A stretch of 64,000 nucleotides of DNA, taken from NCBI RefSeq assembly GCF_000406965.1, contig NZ_KE136362.1:75528-139527 (forward strand), in the 5' to 3' direction. The DNA comes from Enterococcus avium ATCC 14025 (GTDB taxonomy: Bacteria > Bacillota > Bacilli > Lactobacillales > Enterococcaceae). The position numbers were made by a program, and so were the translations under genes. Position 1 is the first letter of the stretch. Each line of letters starts with the position of its first letter. A model generated the notes under the pieces. The model worked only from the letters and a program-made list of their open reading frames with translations, was not told the DNA's origin and searched no databases. Below, piece after piece: positions 34,714 through 42,385 of the stretch.

Positions 34714-36126
34714 ATGTTAGATATGCTTAAAGCAGGAGTGAATTATATCTTAGACCTTGGTGCGGCAGCGATGTTGCCGATCATCCTGACTATTTTTGGT
34801 GTGATCTTAGGGCAAAAGCTAAGCAAGTCGTTTCGAGCAGGTTTAACGGTTGGGATTGGTTTTACCGGATTAAATCTAGTGATTGGCTTACTATCAGATT
34901 CCATCGGAAAATCCTCTCAGGCGATGATTGAACGTTTAGGATTGCAGTTAGATATTTTAGATGTTGGCTGGCCGATTGGTGCAGCGATTACCTTTGCGAC
35001 ACCGATTGCAGTCATTTTGATTCCTGTTATCTTTATTTTTAATATTATATTGCTGCGTTTTAACCAGACTAAAACAATGGATGTGGATTTATGGAATTAT
35101 TGGCATTTGATTTTTCCAGGGGCGATGATTTATTACGCGACAGATTCGATTTGGATTGCCATTGTTTGTTCTTTAGTAAATACCTTCATTATTTTTAAAC
35201 TAGCCGATTGGACAGCACCAGCGGTAGAGCATTTCTTTGGATTACCGGGAATTTCGCTGCCCCATGGAGAGACGGTCAACTTTGCGCCGCTGACTTATGC
35301 ATTGAACCGACTATGGGATAAAATTCCAGGCATCAACAAAATCGATATCAATGCAAAAAATCTAAAGGAACGTTTGGGTATTTTTGGCGAACCGATGATG
35401 ATCGGGTTGGTCCTAGGTGTTGGTATGGGTTTACTGGCAGGATATGATTCACAGGCGATTATCCAGTTAGGCGTGCAAACATCTGCGGTAATGATCTTGA
35501 TGCCGAGAATGGTTGCTCTATTAATGGAGGGTCTAGCACCGATTGCTGAAGGTGCGAAAACCTTTATTCAAAAGCGTTTCCCAGGAAAAGAGGTTTATAT
35601 CGGGTTAGATGCGGCGGTTGTAACAGCGCATCCAGCGATTATTACCGTAGCACTGTTAATGGTACCGATCACGATTTTATTGGCGGCGGTATTGCCATTT
35701 AACCGACTGTTGCCATTTGCTGATTTGGCGGTGTTGCCGTTTACTGTGATTTGGTCTGTGGCGGCTTCAAAGGGAAATATTTTCAGAGGATTGCTGAATT
35801 CGATCGCTTCGATTTGTATCGTTTTATTCATCGCGACGAATTTAGGTGCATTGACTACAACAATGGCCCATGCGGTAGGCTTTGCCTTTCCTGAAGGTGC
35901 AACGATGATCTCAGGGATCGATATGAGCTCCCACATTACTTTATGGATCATGCTGAAATTGATCGATCCATCGAATCTGCCGGCCTTCATGGCAGGCGCC
36001 ATCGCTTTAGTGATGTACGGTGGACTATGGTTCTGGACGCGAAATGACATCAAAAAGCAATATGGAATCCCAACAGGAAAAGACGATCCTGACAATACAG
36101 TTAAAGGAGCCGAGATGAATGAATAA
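34714..36126 (+). CDS. PTS galactitol-family subunit IIC (module B)
   Basis: 470 residues and about ten membrane helices. RAGLTVGIGFTGLN and FGEPMMIGLVLG are shared with the module A IIC at 28162, and LPHGETVNFAPLTY is the family substrate-loop region. The last 8 bases overlap the IIB start. The order IIA-IIC-IIB differs from IIA-IIB-IIC in module A, so the two modules are not a simple recent tandem duplication. Confidence 0.88.
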   Translation: MLDMLKAGVNYILDLGAAAMLPIILTIFGVILGQKLSKSFRAGLTVGIGFTGLNLVIGLLSDSIGKSSQAMIERLGLQLDILDVGWPIGAAITFATPIAVILIPVIFIFNIILLRFNQTKTMDVDLWNYWHLIFPGAMIYYATDSIWIAIVCSLVNTFIIFKLADWTAPAVEHFFGLPGISLPHGETVNFAPLTYALNRLWDKIPGINKIDINAKNLKERLGIFGEPMMIGLVLGVGMGLLAGYDSQAIIQLGVQTSAVMILMPRMVALLMEGLAPIAEGAKTFIQKRFPGKEVYIGLDAAVVTAHPAIITVALLMVPITILLAAVLPFNRLLPFADLAVLPFTVIWSVAASKGNIFRGLLNSIASICIVLFIATNLGALTTTMAHAVGFAFPEGATMISGIDMSSHITLWIMLKLIDPSNLPAFMAGAIALVMYGGLWFWTRNDIKKQYGIPTGKDDPDNTVKGAEMNE

Positions 36127-36397
36127 AAAACATATCTTAATCGCTTGTGGAACGGGTGTTGCCACGTCAACGGTCGTATGTATGCGAGTAAAAGAGGAAT
36201 TGGAAAAAAATAATATTCCCGCAACGGTTGAACAATGCAAAGTAGCTGAACTGCCGTCAAAAATTCATGGGGCTGACTTAGTTGTTACTACTACAGCTTA
36301 TGAAAGTGATGATATTCCTGTGATTCGCGCATTATCCTTTTTAACAGGTGTAGGAATCGAAGCAGATGTGCAAAAAATCGTGGATATTTTAAGCTAG
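36119..36397 (+). CDS. PTS galactitol-family subunit IIB (module B)
   Basis: 92 residues with phosphocysteine in LIACGTGVATSTVV (about residue 9). It overlaps the end of the IIC gene, giving translational coupling. It is a normal, catalytically complete IIB, in contrast to the related protein at 37242. Confidence 0.9.
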   Translation: MNKKHILIACGTGVATSTVVCMRVKEELEKNNIPATVEQCKVAELPSKIHGADLVVTTTAYESDDIPVIRALSFLTGVGIEADVQKIVDILS

Positions 36398-36494
36398 GAA
36401 GTCAATGATTTTTGTACAGAAGCGTGTCTAGCTTAACGACCAGCTGGATAGTTTTGTACGGAAAAAATTTTAAAAACGAAAAAGGAGCAGACCT

Positions 36495-37232
36495 ATGAAA
36501 GGGAAAGTTGCGGTAGTCACGGGGGCTGCGAAAGGAATCGGAAAAGCCATTGCAAAAAAATTTGCAGAGGCTGGAGCATTTACAGTGATTTTGGACTTCG
36601 ACCAAACGAGCGGGGAACAAACCGCGGCGGAATTCTCGCAAGCCTTCGCTGAATCGCTCTTCATTAAGACAGATGTCTCAGATCCCGATTCATTGAAGGC
36701 TGCCAGTGAGCAGGTGGTGGCGTATTTTCACCGTCTTGATATTTTAGTGATTAACGCTGGGATCAGTTATCTGCATTCGATAAAAGAAATTACGATCGCG
36801 GAGTGGCAGCGTGTACTACGAATTAATTTGGATGGCTCCTTCTATACACTGAAGGCATTCTATGAGCATTTTTCCGACAATGAAGGGAAGATCATCTTCA
36901 TTACCTCCGGTTCAGCCATCACAGGAACTGGTGGTGGGATGCATTATGCTTCCTCAAAAGCCGGACAGCATGGATTAATGCGAGCAGCTTCGAAAGAGTT
37001 TGGACCGAGAGGAATTAATGTCAATGCCATTGCTCCACGAGTGATTCAGACGGATATTTTAGATACACTTTATCCTGATGAGGAAAGCCGACAAGAGTTG
37101 TTGAAAAAGATTCCGATTCAACGTATCGGACAACCAGAAGATATCGCCAATCTGGCATTGTTTTTGGCAAGCCCGGAAAGTTCCTATATTCATGGACAGA
37201 TTATTTTAGCAGACGGTGGACGAACCTATTAA
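36495..37232 (+). CDS. Short-chain dehydrogenase/reductase
   Basis: 245 residues. The NAD(P)-binding motif is TGAAKGIGKAIA (about 9-20), NAG is in LVINAGISYL, and the catalytic Tyr-Lys pair is in HYASSKAGQHG (about 153-157). DFDQ after strand 2 suggests an NAD preference. The family includes sorbitol-6-phosphate 2-dehydrogenase and similar polyol-phosphate enzymes, which fits its place in the PTS operon. The true substrate is unknown. AAAGGAG precedes the ATG. Confidence 0.82.
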   Translation: MKGKVAVVTGAAKGIGKAIAKKFAEAGAFTVILDFDQTSGEQTAAEFSQAFAESLFIKTDVSDPDSLKAASEQVVAYFHRLDILVINAGISYLHSIKEITIAEWQRVLRINLDGSFYTLKAFYEHFSDNEGKIIFITSGSAITGTGGGMHYASSKAGQHGLMRAASKEFGPRGINVNAIAPRVIQTDILDTLYPDEESRQELLKKIPIQRIGQPEDIANLALFLASPESSYIHGQIILADGGRTY

Positions 37233-37241
37233 GGAGAACAT

Positions 37242-37514
37242 ATGAAAAATATTTTAGTTGTTACAGGTACCTCAGAGAATAAACGCAATTTTGCAGTCAA
37301 TTACATTGAGTCTTTTATGAAAGACAAAGGGCTGACTGTTAGCGTGGAAGGAAAAAGTATTTACGATGTAACGGAAGTAGCAGACGGAATCTCAGCGATC
37401 GTAGCAATCGGTCAGCCGCAATTTACGACGGATGTTCCAATTATCGATGGCACAGCCTTTATCACAAAATTTAATATGGATACCTGTTGCCAGCAACTGC
37501 TGGAGAAAATTTAA
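37242..37514 (+). CDS. IIB-like protein lacking the catalytic cysteine
   Basis: 90 residues with the size and strand pattern of galactitol-type IIB proteins (LVVTGTSENKRNFAVNYIES). However, the Cys of the P-loop (CGSGIAT or CGTGVAT in the two true IIB proteins here) is replaced by Thr in TGTSENK. It therefore cannot be phosphorylated in the usual way. It has a good AAGGAG site and an open frame, so it is probably expressed. A regulatory or binding role is possible. It is the last gene of module B. Confidence 0.6.
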   Translation: MKNILVVTGTSENKRNFAVNYIESFMKDKGLTVSVEGKSIYDVTEVADGISAIVAIGQPQFTTDVPIIDGTAFITKFNMDTCCQQLLEKI

Positions 37515-37566
37515 GCGGCGCAATTTTTGATTTCACAACAAAAAAGCAGCTATGATTCTTTCATCC

Positions 37567-37600
37567 TTTCATGATTAATGATGAAAAAAGGTTGTCTTTA
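37567..37600 (+). repeat. 34-bp direct repeat, copy B
   Basis: Matches 25164-25197 at 32 of 34 positions in the same orientation. It lies 53 bases after the last gene of PTS module B. Confidence 0.7.
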
Positions 37601-37752
37601 ATCAGGAACAGGCATCCATTATGATAAGGATGAGAAGGAGAACTAGGACTTACTGAAGAAGTAAGGGCGTTATGCTTGGTGGGATTAACTGCCTAAAGTT
37701 TAAATGCTAATACCTAGATGTCATTAGGTTCTTATCGTGTATTAGAAATAAG

Positions 37753-37822
37753 TCATAGTGAAAATCCTCCTTATTGGTCTGGTTTCATCCAATAATTTAT
37801 GGTTTTCACTATGAATTTTTTT
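37753..37822 (+). terminator. Long two-stem hairpin terminator
   Basis: Outer stem TCATAGTGAAAATC / GGTTTTCACTATGA and inner stem TTATTGG / CCAATAA, followed by ATTTTTTT. It is 239 bases from the last gene, so it may end the module B transcript or a small RNA from this region. Confidence 0.65.
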
Positions 37823-37939
37823 ATCTGCTCTTAGATAAATGCCGAAATAAAGAAGTTTGTGAAGGGTCGTGACATTTGTTACGGAAATCGCGTCGTTGGA
37901 ACATTTTGTAAAGATGAGCTTGTGAATAAAAACATTTGT

Positions 37940-37953
37940 TGAAAGCGTTGACT
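37940..37953 (+). promoter_or_regulatory. Catabolite-responsive (cre-like) site
   Basis: TGAAAGCGTTGACT fits the TGWAARCGYTWNCW consensus except for one position. It overlaps the -35 box, which would let CcpA repress the operon in glucose. Confidence 0.55.
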
Positions 37954-37976
37954 CTCGGAGTAAAGCCTCTTATGAT
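37948..37976 (+). promoter_or_regulatory. Sigma-A-type promoter of the regulator/aco operon
   Basis: TTGACT, 17 bases, TATGAT. Start of transcription is expected near 37983, 80 bases before the regulator gene. Confidence 0.7.
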
Positions 37977-38061
37977 GGCATTGTAACATATGTTAAATAT
38001 AGGAACATATGGTAATGATTGGACGTAATTAAGAAAGATTCGCCTTAGGAGGGAATAAAAG

Positions 38062-39018
38062 ATGAGTTATTCCGACGACGCACGATTACTGACGGAGATT
38101 GCTTCAATGTATTACGAAGAAGGAGCCAAACAATCGGAGGTTGCAAAAAAGTTCAATATTAGCCGGTCGCTGGTCTCTAAGTATTTAGCAAAGGCGCGTT
38201 CCCTAGGATTGGTAGAAATAATTATTCATGATGATCTGGTTCACCCTTATCGCTTGCTAGAGGAGAAGCTGGTAGAAAAATTTGGTTTGACTGAGGTGAT
38301 TTGTATTGCGCCGGCAGCGGCTGAAATGTTGAATAAACGGATCGGCATCGCGGCTGGAAAATACTTGTCGCGAATCTTAAAAGGTGATGAAACTATCGGC
38401 GTTTCTGCCGGGATGGTCGTTCATGAGGCGGCTCAAAATTTCCTGCCGAAAAATCAAATGGAAAACATTCGTTTTATTCCATTGGTTGGCGGGTTAGGTC
38501 AGGAGCATACAGCATTACAGGCCAATGTGGTTTGTGAGATATTTGCCCGCAAAAGTGGCGGAGCGGTGCTAGAGCTCCATGCACCAATTACGGTAGATTC
38601 AGCTGAAGCGAAAAAGGTATTCATGGCACAGTCCTTTATCAAAAACGTGTTTGATAAAGGCAAAAAAGCAGATATCGCATTAGTCGGAATCGGCGGGTTA
38701 CCAGCCTATTCCACTATGACCAAAGCATATTTGCCGAATGAAGAGGTGCCATTAAGAAAGGAATTATCTGCTGGGAATGTCTCGGGAGATATTTGCTACA
38801 ACTTTATTGATGAGGAGGGAAAACTTGCGGATTGTACGTGGAATGATCGAGTGTTAGCGATCAGTTTGGCGGAATTGAAGAAGATTCCAAAACGTATCGG
38901 TGTGTCTGGCGGCAAAGAAAAGGTTAGCGGAATTCGTGCAGCGTTAAAAGGCAATTTAGTCAATGTGTTGATCACCGATGAAGAGACAGCGAAAACGTTA
39001 CTAGACGAAGATAAATAA
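38062..39018 (+). CDS. SorC/DeoR-type transcriptional regulator of the aco-like operon
   Basis: 318 residues. HTH at about 22-47 (AKQSEVAKKFNISRSLVSKY) and a sugar-phosphate/isomerase-like effector domain (about 60-315) with VGGLGQEHTALQ and IALVGIGGLP. It is a paralogue of the regulator at 3196. It lies 15 bases before the E1 alpha gene in the same direction, whereas acetoin operons in Bacillus use the sigma-54 activator AcoR instead. The likely targets are the ACATNTG motifs upstream. Confidence 0.78.
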   Translation: MSYSDDARLLTEIASMYYEEGAKQSEVAKKFNISRSLVSKYLAKARSLGLVEIIIHDDLVHPYRLLEEKLVEKFGLTEVICIAPAAAEMLNKRIGIAAGKYLSRILKGDETIGVSAGMVVHEAAQNFLPKNQMENIRFIPLVGGLGQEHTALQANVVCEIFARKSGGAVLELHAPITVDSAEAKKVFMAQSFIKNVFDKGKKADIALVGIGGLPAYSTMTKAYLPNEEVPLRKELSAGNVSGDICYNFIDEEGKLADCTWNDRVLAISLAELKKIPKRIGVSGGKEKVSGIRAALKGNLVNVLITDEETAKTLLDEDK

Positions 39019-39033
39019 AATGGAGGCGCATAA

Positions 39034-40038
39034 ATGATGACAGCAACGAAAAACATCTCGATTCCAAATCGAGCAGGTTTGACGGATGAAAACTTAGTAG
39101 AGCTTTATCGTACAATGTGGGAAATCCGTTTCTTTGATGAGAAAGTCGATCAGCTCTTTGCAAAAGGCTTGATCCATGGGACGACTCACTTAGCGGTGGG
39201 TCAAGAAGCAACAGCAGCAGGTAGCGGAGCGGTTTTGAGAAAAACGGACTGGATCACCGCCACTCACCGCGGACATGGACAAACAATCGCAAAAGGAACG
39301 AACATTAATGAAATGATGGCAGAACTATTCGGCCGTACCACTGGAACCAACAATGGAAAAGGCGGTTCGATGCACATCGCTGATTTGGATACTGGAAATC
39401 TAGGCGCAAATGGTATCGTTGGCGGCGGTTTCCCGATTGCGACGGGAGCGGCATTAACGTCAAAACTGAAAAAGAATGACACGGTTGCTTTGGCGTATGC
39501 TGGCGACGGTTCGACCAATGAAGGAAGCTTCCATGAATCATTGAACTTAGCTTCGATTTGGTCGTTACCAGTAGTCTTCTTCATTGAGAATAATCAATAC
39601 GGAATGAGCGGACCATTTAAAACTATGATGAATGTTGATCGTTTGTCAGAACGGGCGAAAGCCTATGGCATTGAGGGCATTACGATAGAAGGAAATGATG
39701 TCATTGAAGTCATTAATACTACCTATGACGCGGTTGAAAAAGCCCGTCGCGGAGAGGGACCGACCTTGATAGAGGCCATGACCTATCGCTGGAAGGGTCA
39801 TTCGAAATCTGATGCGAAGAAATACCGTACGAAGGAAGAGGAAGAGGATTGGCGCAAAAATCGCGATCCAATTAAACTGGCTCGTGAAAAATTTGTAGCG
39901 GCGGGAATCTTTACTGAAGAAGAAGCGGAAGAAATTCGTCTAGCTGCAAAGCAAGCGATTGAAGATGCAGTGACTTTTGCAGAAGAAAGCCCAATGCCGG
40001 CGATCGAAAGCATGTACGAAGACGTTTATTCAGACTAG
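39034..40038 (+). CDS. acoA: Acetoin/2-oxo acid dehydrogenase E1 component, alpha subunit
   Basis: 334 residues. The thiamine diphosphate motif GDGSTNEGSFHESLNLAS continues to IENNQYG. THRGHGQTIAKG and KGGSMHIADLDTGNLGANG are strongly like AcoA of Bacillus, more so than PdhA. With E1 beta it decarboxylates the 2-oxo substrate (or cleaves acetoin) and passes the acyl group to E2. Two adjacent ATGs (39034, 39037) follow GGAGGCG. The gene-end regions of both partners flank a structured repeat. Confidence 0.85.
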   Translation: MMTATKNISIPNRAGLTDENLVELYRTMWEIRFFDEKVDQLFAKGLIHGTTHLAVGQEATAAGSGAVLRKTDWITATHRGHGQTIAKGTNINEMMAELFGRTTGTNNGKGGSMHIADLDTGNLGANGIVGGGFPIATGAALTSKLKKNDTVALAYAGDGSTNEGSFHESLNLASIWSLPVVFFIENNQYGMSGPFKTMMNVDRLSERAKAYGIEGITIEGNDVIEVINTTYDAVEKARRGEGPTLIEAMTYRWKGHSKSDAKKYRTKEEEEDWRKNRDPIKLAREKFVAAGIFTEEEAEEIRLAAKQAIEDAVTFAEESPMPAIESMYEDVYSD

Positions 40039-40040
40039 AG

Positions 40041-40154
40041 GAAATAGGATGCCAGTTTTACTTCTTGCTTTAGCAAGTTAGTAAAATGGTATGCGTGGTG
40101 AGAATCAAACTTATTTTTCTTTTAGAAAAATAAATACGTTAATACGAAATAGGA
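40041..40154 (+). repeat. Structured intergenic repeat, copy 2
   Basis: Between the E1 alpha and E1 beta genes. Left arm 40049-40062 pairs with right arm 40080-40092 with one bulged G, as in copy 1. Inner hairpin CTTGC / GCAAG. The 3' hairpin TTATTTTTCT / AGAAAAATAA is identical in both copies. GAAATAGGA flanks the unit at 40041-40049 and 40146-40154. The right end supplies the ribosome site of the E1 beta gene. Confidence 0.75.
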
Positions 40155-40164
40155 GGAGCAGAAG

Positions 40165-41142
40165 ATGAGAGAAATCACTTACGCGGAGGCTGTCAGAGAA
40201 GCAATGTCTGAGGCGATGCGGGAAGATCAAGATATTTTCATGTTAGGCGAAGACATAGGCGTTTATGGTGGCGCTTTCGGTGTGAGCCGCGGAATGGTGG
40301 AAGAATTTGGTGAAGAACGAGTACGCTCAACTCCGATCTCTGAGTCAGTGATCGCTGGAGCAGCAGTTGGTTCGGCTATGACTGGAATGCGTCCGATTTT
40401 TGAGATACAATTTTCAGATTTTATTACGATTGCCTTGGATCAGATTGTCAATCAGGCGGCAAAAATTCGTTATATGTACGGTGGGAAAGCGAAGATTCCA
40501 TTGGTAATGCGGACGCCTGGCGGTTCAGGAACAGGAGCAGCGGCGCAGCACTCGCAAAGTTTGGAAAACTGGACAGCTCATGTTCCTGGGCTAAAAGTCA
40601 TTCAGCCAGCGACTGCATATGACGCAAAAGGTCTCCTACATGCGGCAATTGAAGACAATAATCCTGTGATGTTTTATGAACATAAGCTTTGCTACCGAAC
40701 GAGTTCTGATGTACCGGAAGGCAAATACACGATTCCTATCGGTGTAGCGGATATCAAACGCGAAGGTTCTGATATTTCCGTTGTAGCAACTGGAATCATG
40801 GTGCATAAAGCGTTGGAAGCTGCAGATATTTTAGCAGAGGAAGGGATTCAAATTGAAGTTGTTGATCCACGGACCTTGGTGCCGTTAGATAAGCAAACAA
40901 TTATTGACTCAGTGGTTAAAACTGGGAAAGCGGTCGTTGTGACGGAAGCCGTGAAGCGCAGTGGGTTTAGTGCGGAATTAGCCAGTGTGATCGCAGAGGA
41001 AGAATGCTTTGATTTCTTAGACGCGCCCATCATTCGTTTAGCCGGAAAAGAAATTCCAATGCCGTATCATCCAGAGCTTGAGAAAAAAGCTGTACCGCAA
41101 GTAGAAGACATTGTTGAAGCTTGTCGCGGATTGATGGCATAG
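40165..41142 (+). CDS. acoB: Acetoin/2-oxo acid dehydrogenase E1 component, beta subunit
   Basis: 325 residues, normal length. [19 protein letters not shown], the Glu of RVRSTPISE that activates the thiamine cofactor, and [19 protein letters not shown] are the family landmarks. It pairs with the alpha subunit at 39034 in a heterotetramer. The AGGAGGAG ribosome site comes from the end of the repeat element. It lies 13 bases before the E2 gene. Confidence 0.88.
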   Translation: MREITYAEAVREAMSEAMREDQDIFMLGEDIGVYGGAFGVSRGMVEEFGEERVRSTPISESVIAGAAVGSAMTGMRPIFEIQFSDFITIALDQIVNQAAKIRYMYGGKAKIPLVMRTPGGSGTGAAAQHSQSLENWTAHVPGLKVIQPATAYDAKGLLHAAIEDNNPVMFYEHKLCYRTSSDVPEGKYTIPIGVADIKREGSDISVVATGIMVHKALEAADILAEEGIQIEVVDPRTLVPLDKQTIIDSVVKTGKAVVVTEAVKRSGFSAELASVIAEEECFDFLDAPIIRLAGKEIPMPYHPELEKKAVPQVEDIVEACRGLMA

Positions 41143-41155
41143 GGGGGACTGGAAA

Positions 41156-42373
41156 ATGGCGAATGAAGTATTGATGCCGAAGTTAAGTTCCACGATGGAT
41201 GTTGGAACGATCACGACGTGGCTGAAAAATGAAGGCGATTCTGTGGAGATCGGGGAAGCAATTTTTGAAGTGATGACCGATAAAATCGCGATCGAAGTGG
41301 AAGCCTATGATGAAGGAATTTTACTCAAAAAATATATTGGCGATGGGGAGAGCGCTCCAGTAAATTCTGTAATCGCCTACATCGGTGAAGCTGGGGAAGA
41401 CGTTCCTGCGGAAATGCCGAGTGGTGAAGCCGAGGCGGCAGTTGAAGAAGAGCCTGAAAAGGCTGCCGAAGCGGTAGCGGAGCCAACGCAGGAACCAGCC
41501 GCTGCAACGACTAAAGTTCGGGCAACACCAGCAGCGCGGCGGATTGCCAGAGAAAAGGGAATCGATTTGAAAAAGGTTCAGGGGTCTGGCCCGAAAGGCC
41601 GAATCCAAGCAATGGACGTGAAGGGATATCAAGAACCAGCCACAGCTGCTGCATCAAAAGCGGCAGTGACAGAAGGCGAGCTGATTCCTTGGGGCGGCAT
41701 GCGTAAAGCTATTGCAGACAAGATGTCAGAGAGCAAACAGACGATTCCGCATGTCACCATGAATGCTGAAGTTGATTTAACTAAAGTAATCGAACTGCGG
41801 AAGCAATTATTGCCAATGGTAGAGGAACGTACCGATCAACGATTATCCTTCTTAGAGATCATCGCAAAAGCAGCAATGGTGGCGTTAAAGGCATATCCTG
41901 AATTTAACGCACATGCGTATGAGGAAGGAATTAAGCAATTTGATCAGGTCAATCTTGGTGTTGCGGTGGCCGTGGACGCAGGTTTAGTGGTGCCAGTCGT
42001 AGAGCAAGCCAATCAAATGGGCTTAAGCGATCTGACAGCAGCGGTCAAGGCTATGACAAAGAAAGCTCGTGAGGGTCAATTGATGCCAGCGGAAATGAGC
42101 GGCGGCACCTTCACTATTAGCTCGTTAGGCCGCAGCAAGGTGCAAACCTTTAACCCAATCATCAACTTGCCAGAAGTGGCGATTTTAGGTGTTGGTGGAA
42201 GCTATGAGAAGCTTGTCGTTGAAGATACGCCAGAAGGACCACAGGTAGCGACAATTACCGCGTTGAATCTATGCCTGTCCTTTGACCATCGAGTGGCTGA
42301 TGGCGCACCAGCCGCAGCGTTCTTAAGTATGATCGTTGACCTGCTGGAAAATCCAATGAGTTTGTTGCTGTAG
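41156..42373 (+). CDS. acoC: Dihydrolipoamide acyltransferase (E2)
   Basis: 405 residues. One lipoyl domain (about 2-77) with the lipoylated Lys in MTDKIAIEV (about residue 43), an Ala/Glu/Pro-rich linker (about 80-122), a peripheral-subunit-binding domain (about 123-160, TPAARRIAREKGIDLKKVQG), and a catalytic domain with DHRVADG (about 376-382), which contains the His. It carries the acyl group from E1 to CoA. A strong AGGGGGG site precedes it. Confidence 0.9.
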   Translation: MANEVLMPKLSSTMDVGTITTWLKNEGDSVEIGEAIFEVMTDKIAIEVEAYDEGILLKKYIGDGESAPVNSVIAYIGEAGEDVPAEMPSGEAEAAVEEEPEKAAEAVAEPTQEPAAATTKVRATPAARRIAREKGIDLKKVQGSGPKGRIQAMDVKGYQEPATAAASKAAVTEGELIPWGGMRKAIADKMSESKQTIPHVTMNAEVDLTKVIELRKQLLPMVEERTDQRLSFLEIIAKAAMVALKAYPEFNAHAYEEGIKQFDQVNLGVAVAVDAGLVVPVVEQANQMGLSDLTAAVKAMTKKAREGQLMPAEMSGGTFTISSLGRSKVQTFNPIINLPEVAILGVGGSYEKLVVEDTPEGPQVATITALNLCLSFDHRVADGAPAAAFLSMIVDLLENPMSLLL

Positions 42374-42385
42374 AGGAGGCTGACT

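Larger units (their letters stand above)
37872..38014 (+). promoter_or_regulatory. Array of five ACATNTG-type motifs
   Basis: ACATTTGTTA (37872), ACATTTTGTA (37901), ACATTTGTTG (37932), ACATATGTTA (37986) and ACATATGGTA (38005). Three lie upstream of the -10/-35 region and two downstream of it. They are probable binding sites for the SorC-type regulator encoded next. Confidence 0.5.
37515..38061. other. Long intergenic region upstream of the acetoin-type operon
   Basis: 547 bases. It contains repeat copy B (37567-37600), a long hairpin with a T-run (37753-37822), an array of ACATNTG motifs (37872-38014), a cre-like site (37940-37953) and a strong promoter (37948-37976). No coding frame was seen. 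Confidence 0.6.

Noticed and set aside
35595..36260. A 221-codon frame on the minus strand over the module B IIC and IIB genes
   Set aside because: It lies fully opposite strong PTS genes, has no ribosome site and no recognisable domain, and is explained as an antisense shadow of membrane-protein codons.
25408..37514. Modules A and B as a simple recent tandem duplication
   Set aside because: Gene order (IIA-IIB-IIC against IIA-IIC-IIB), catabolic genes and protein sequences differ too much; they are related families and not fresh copies.
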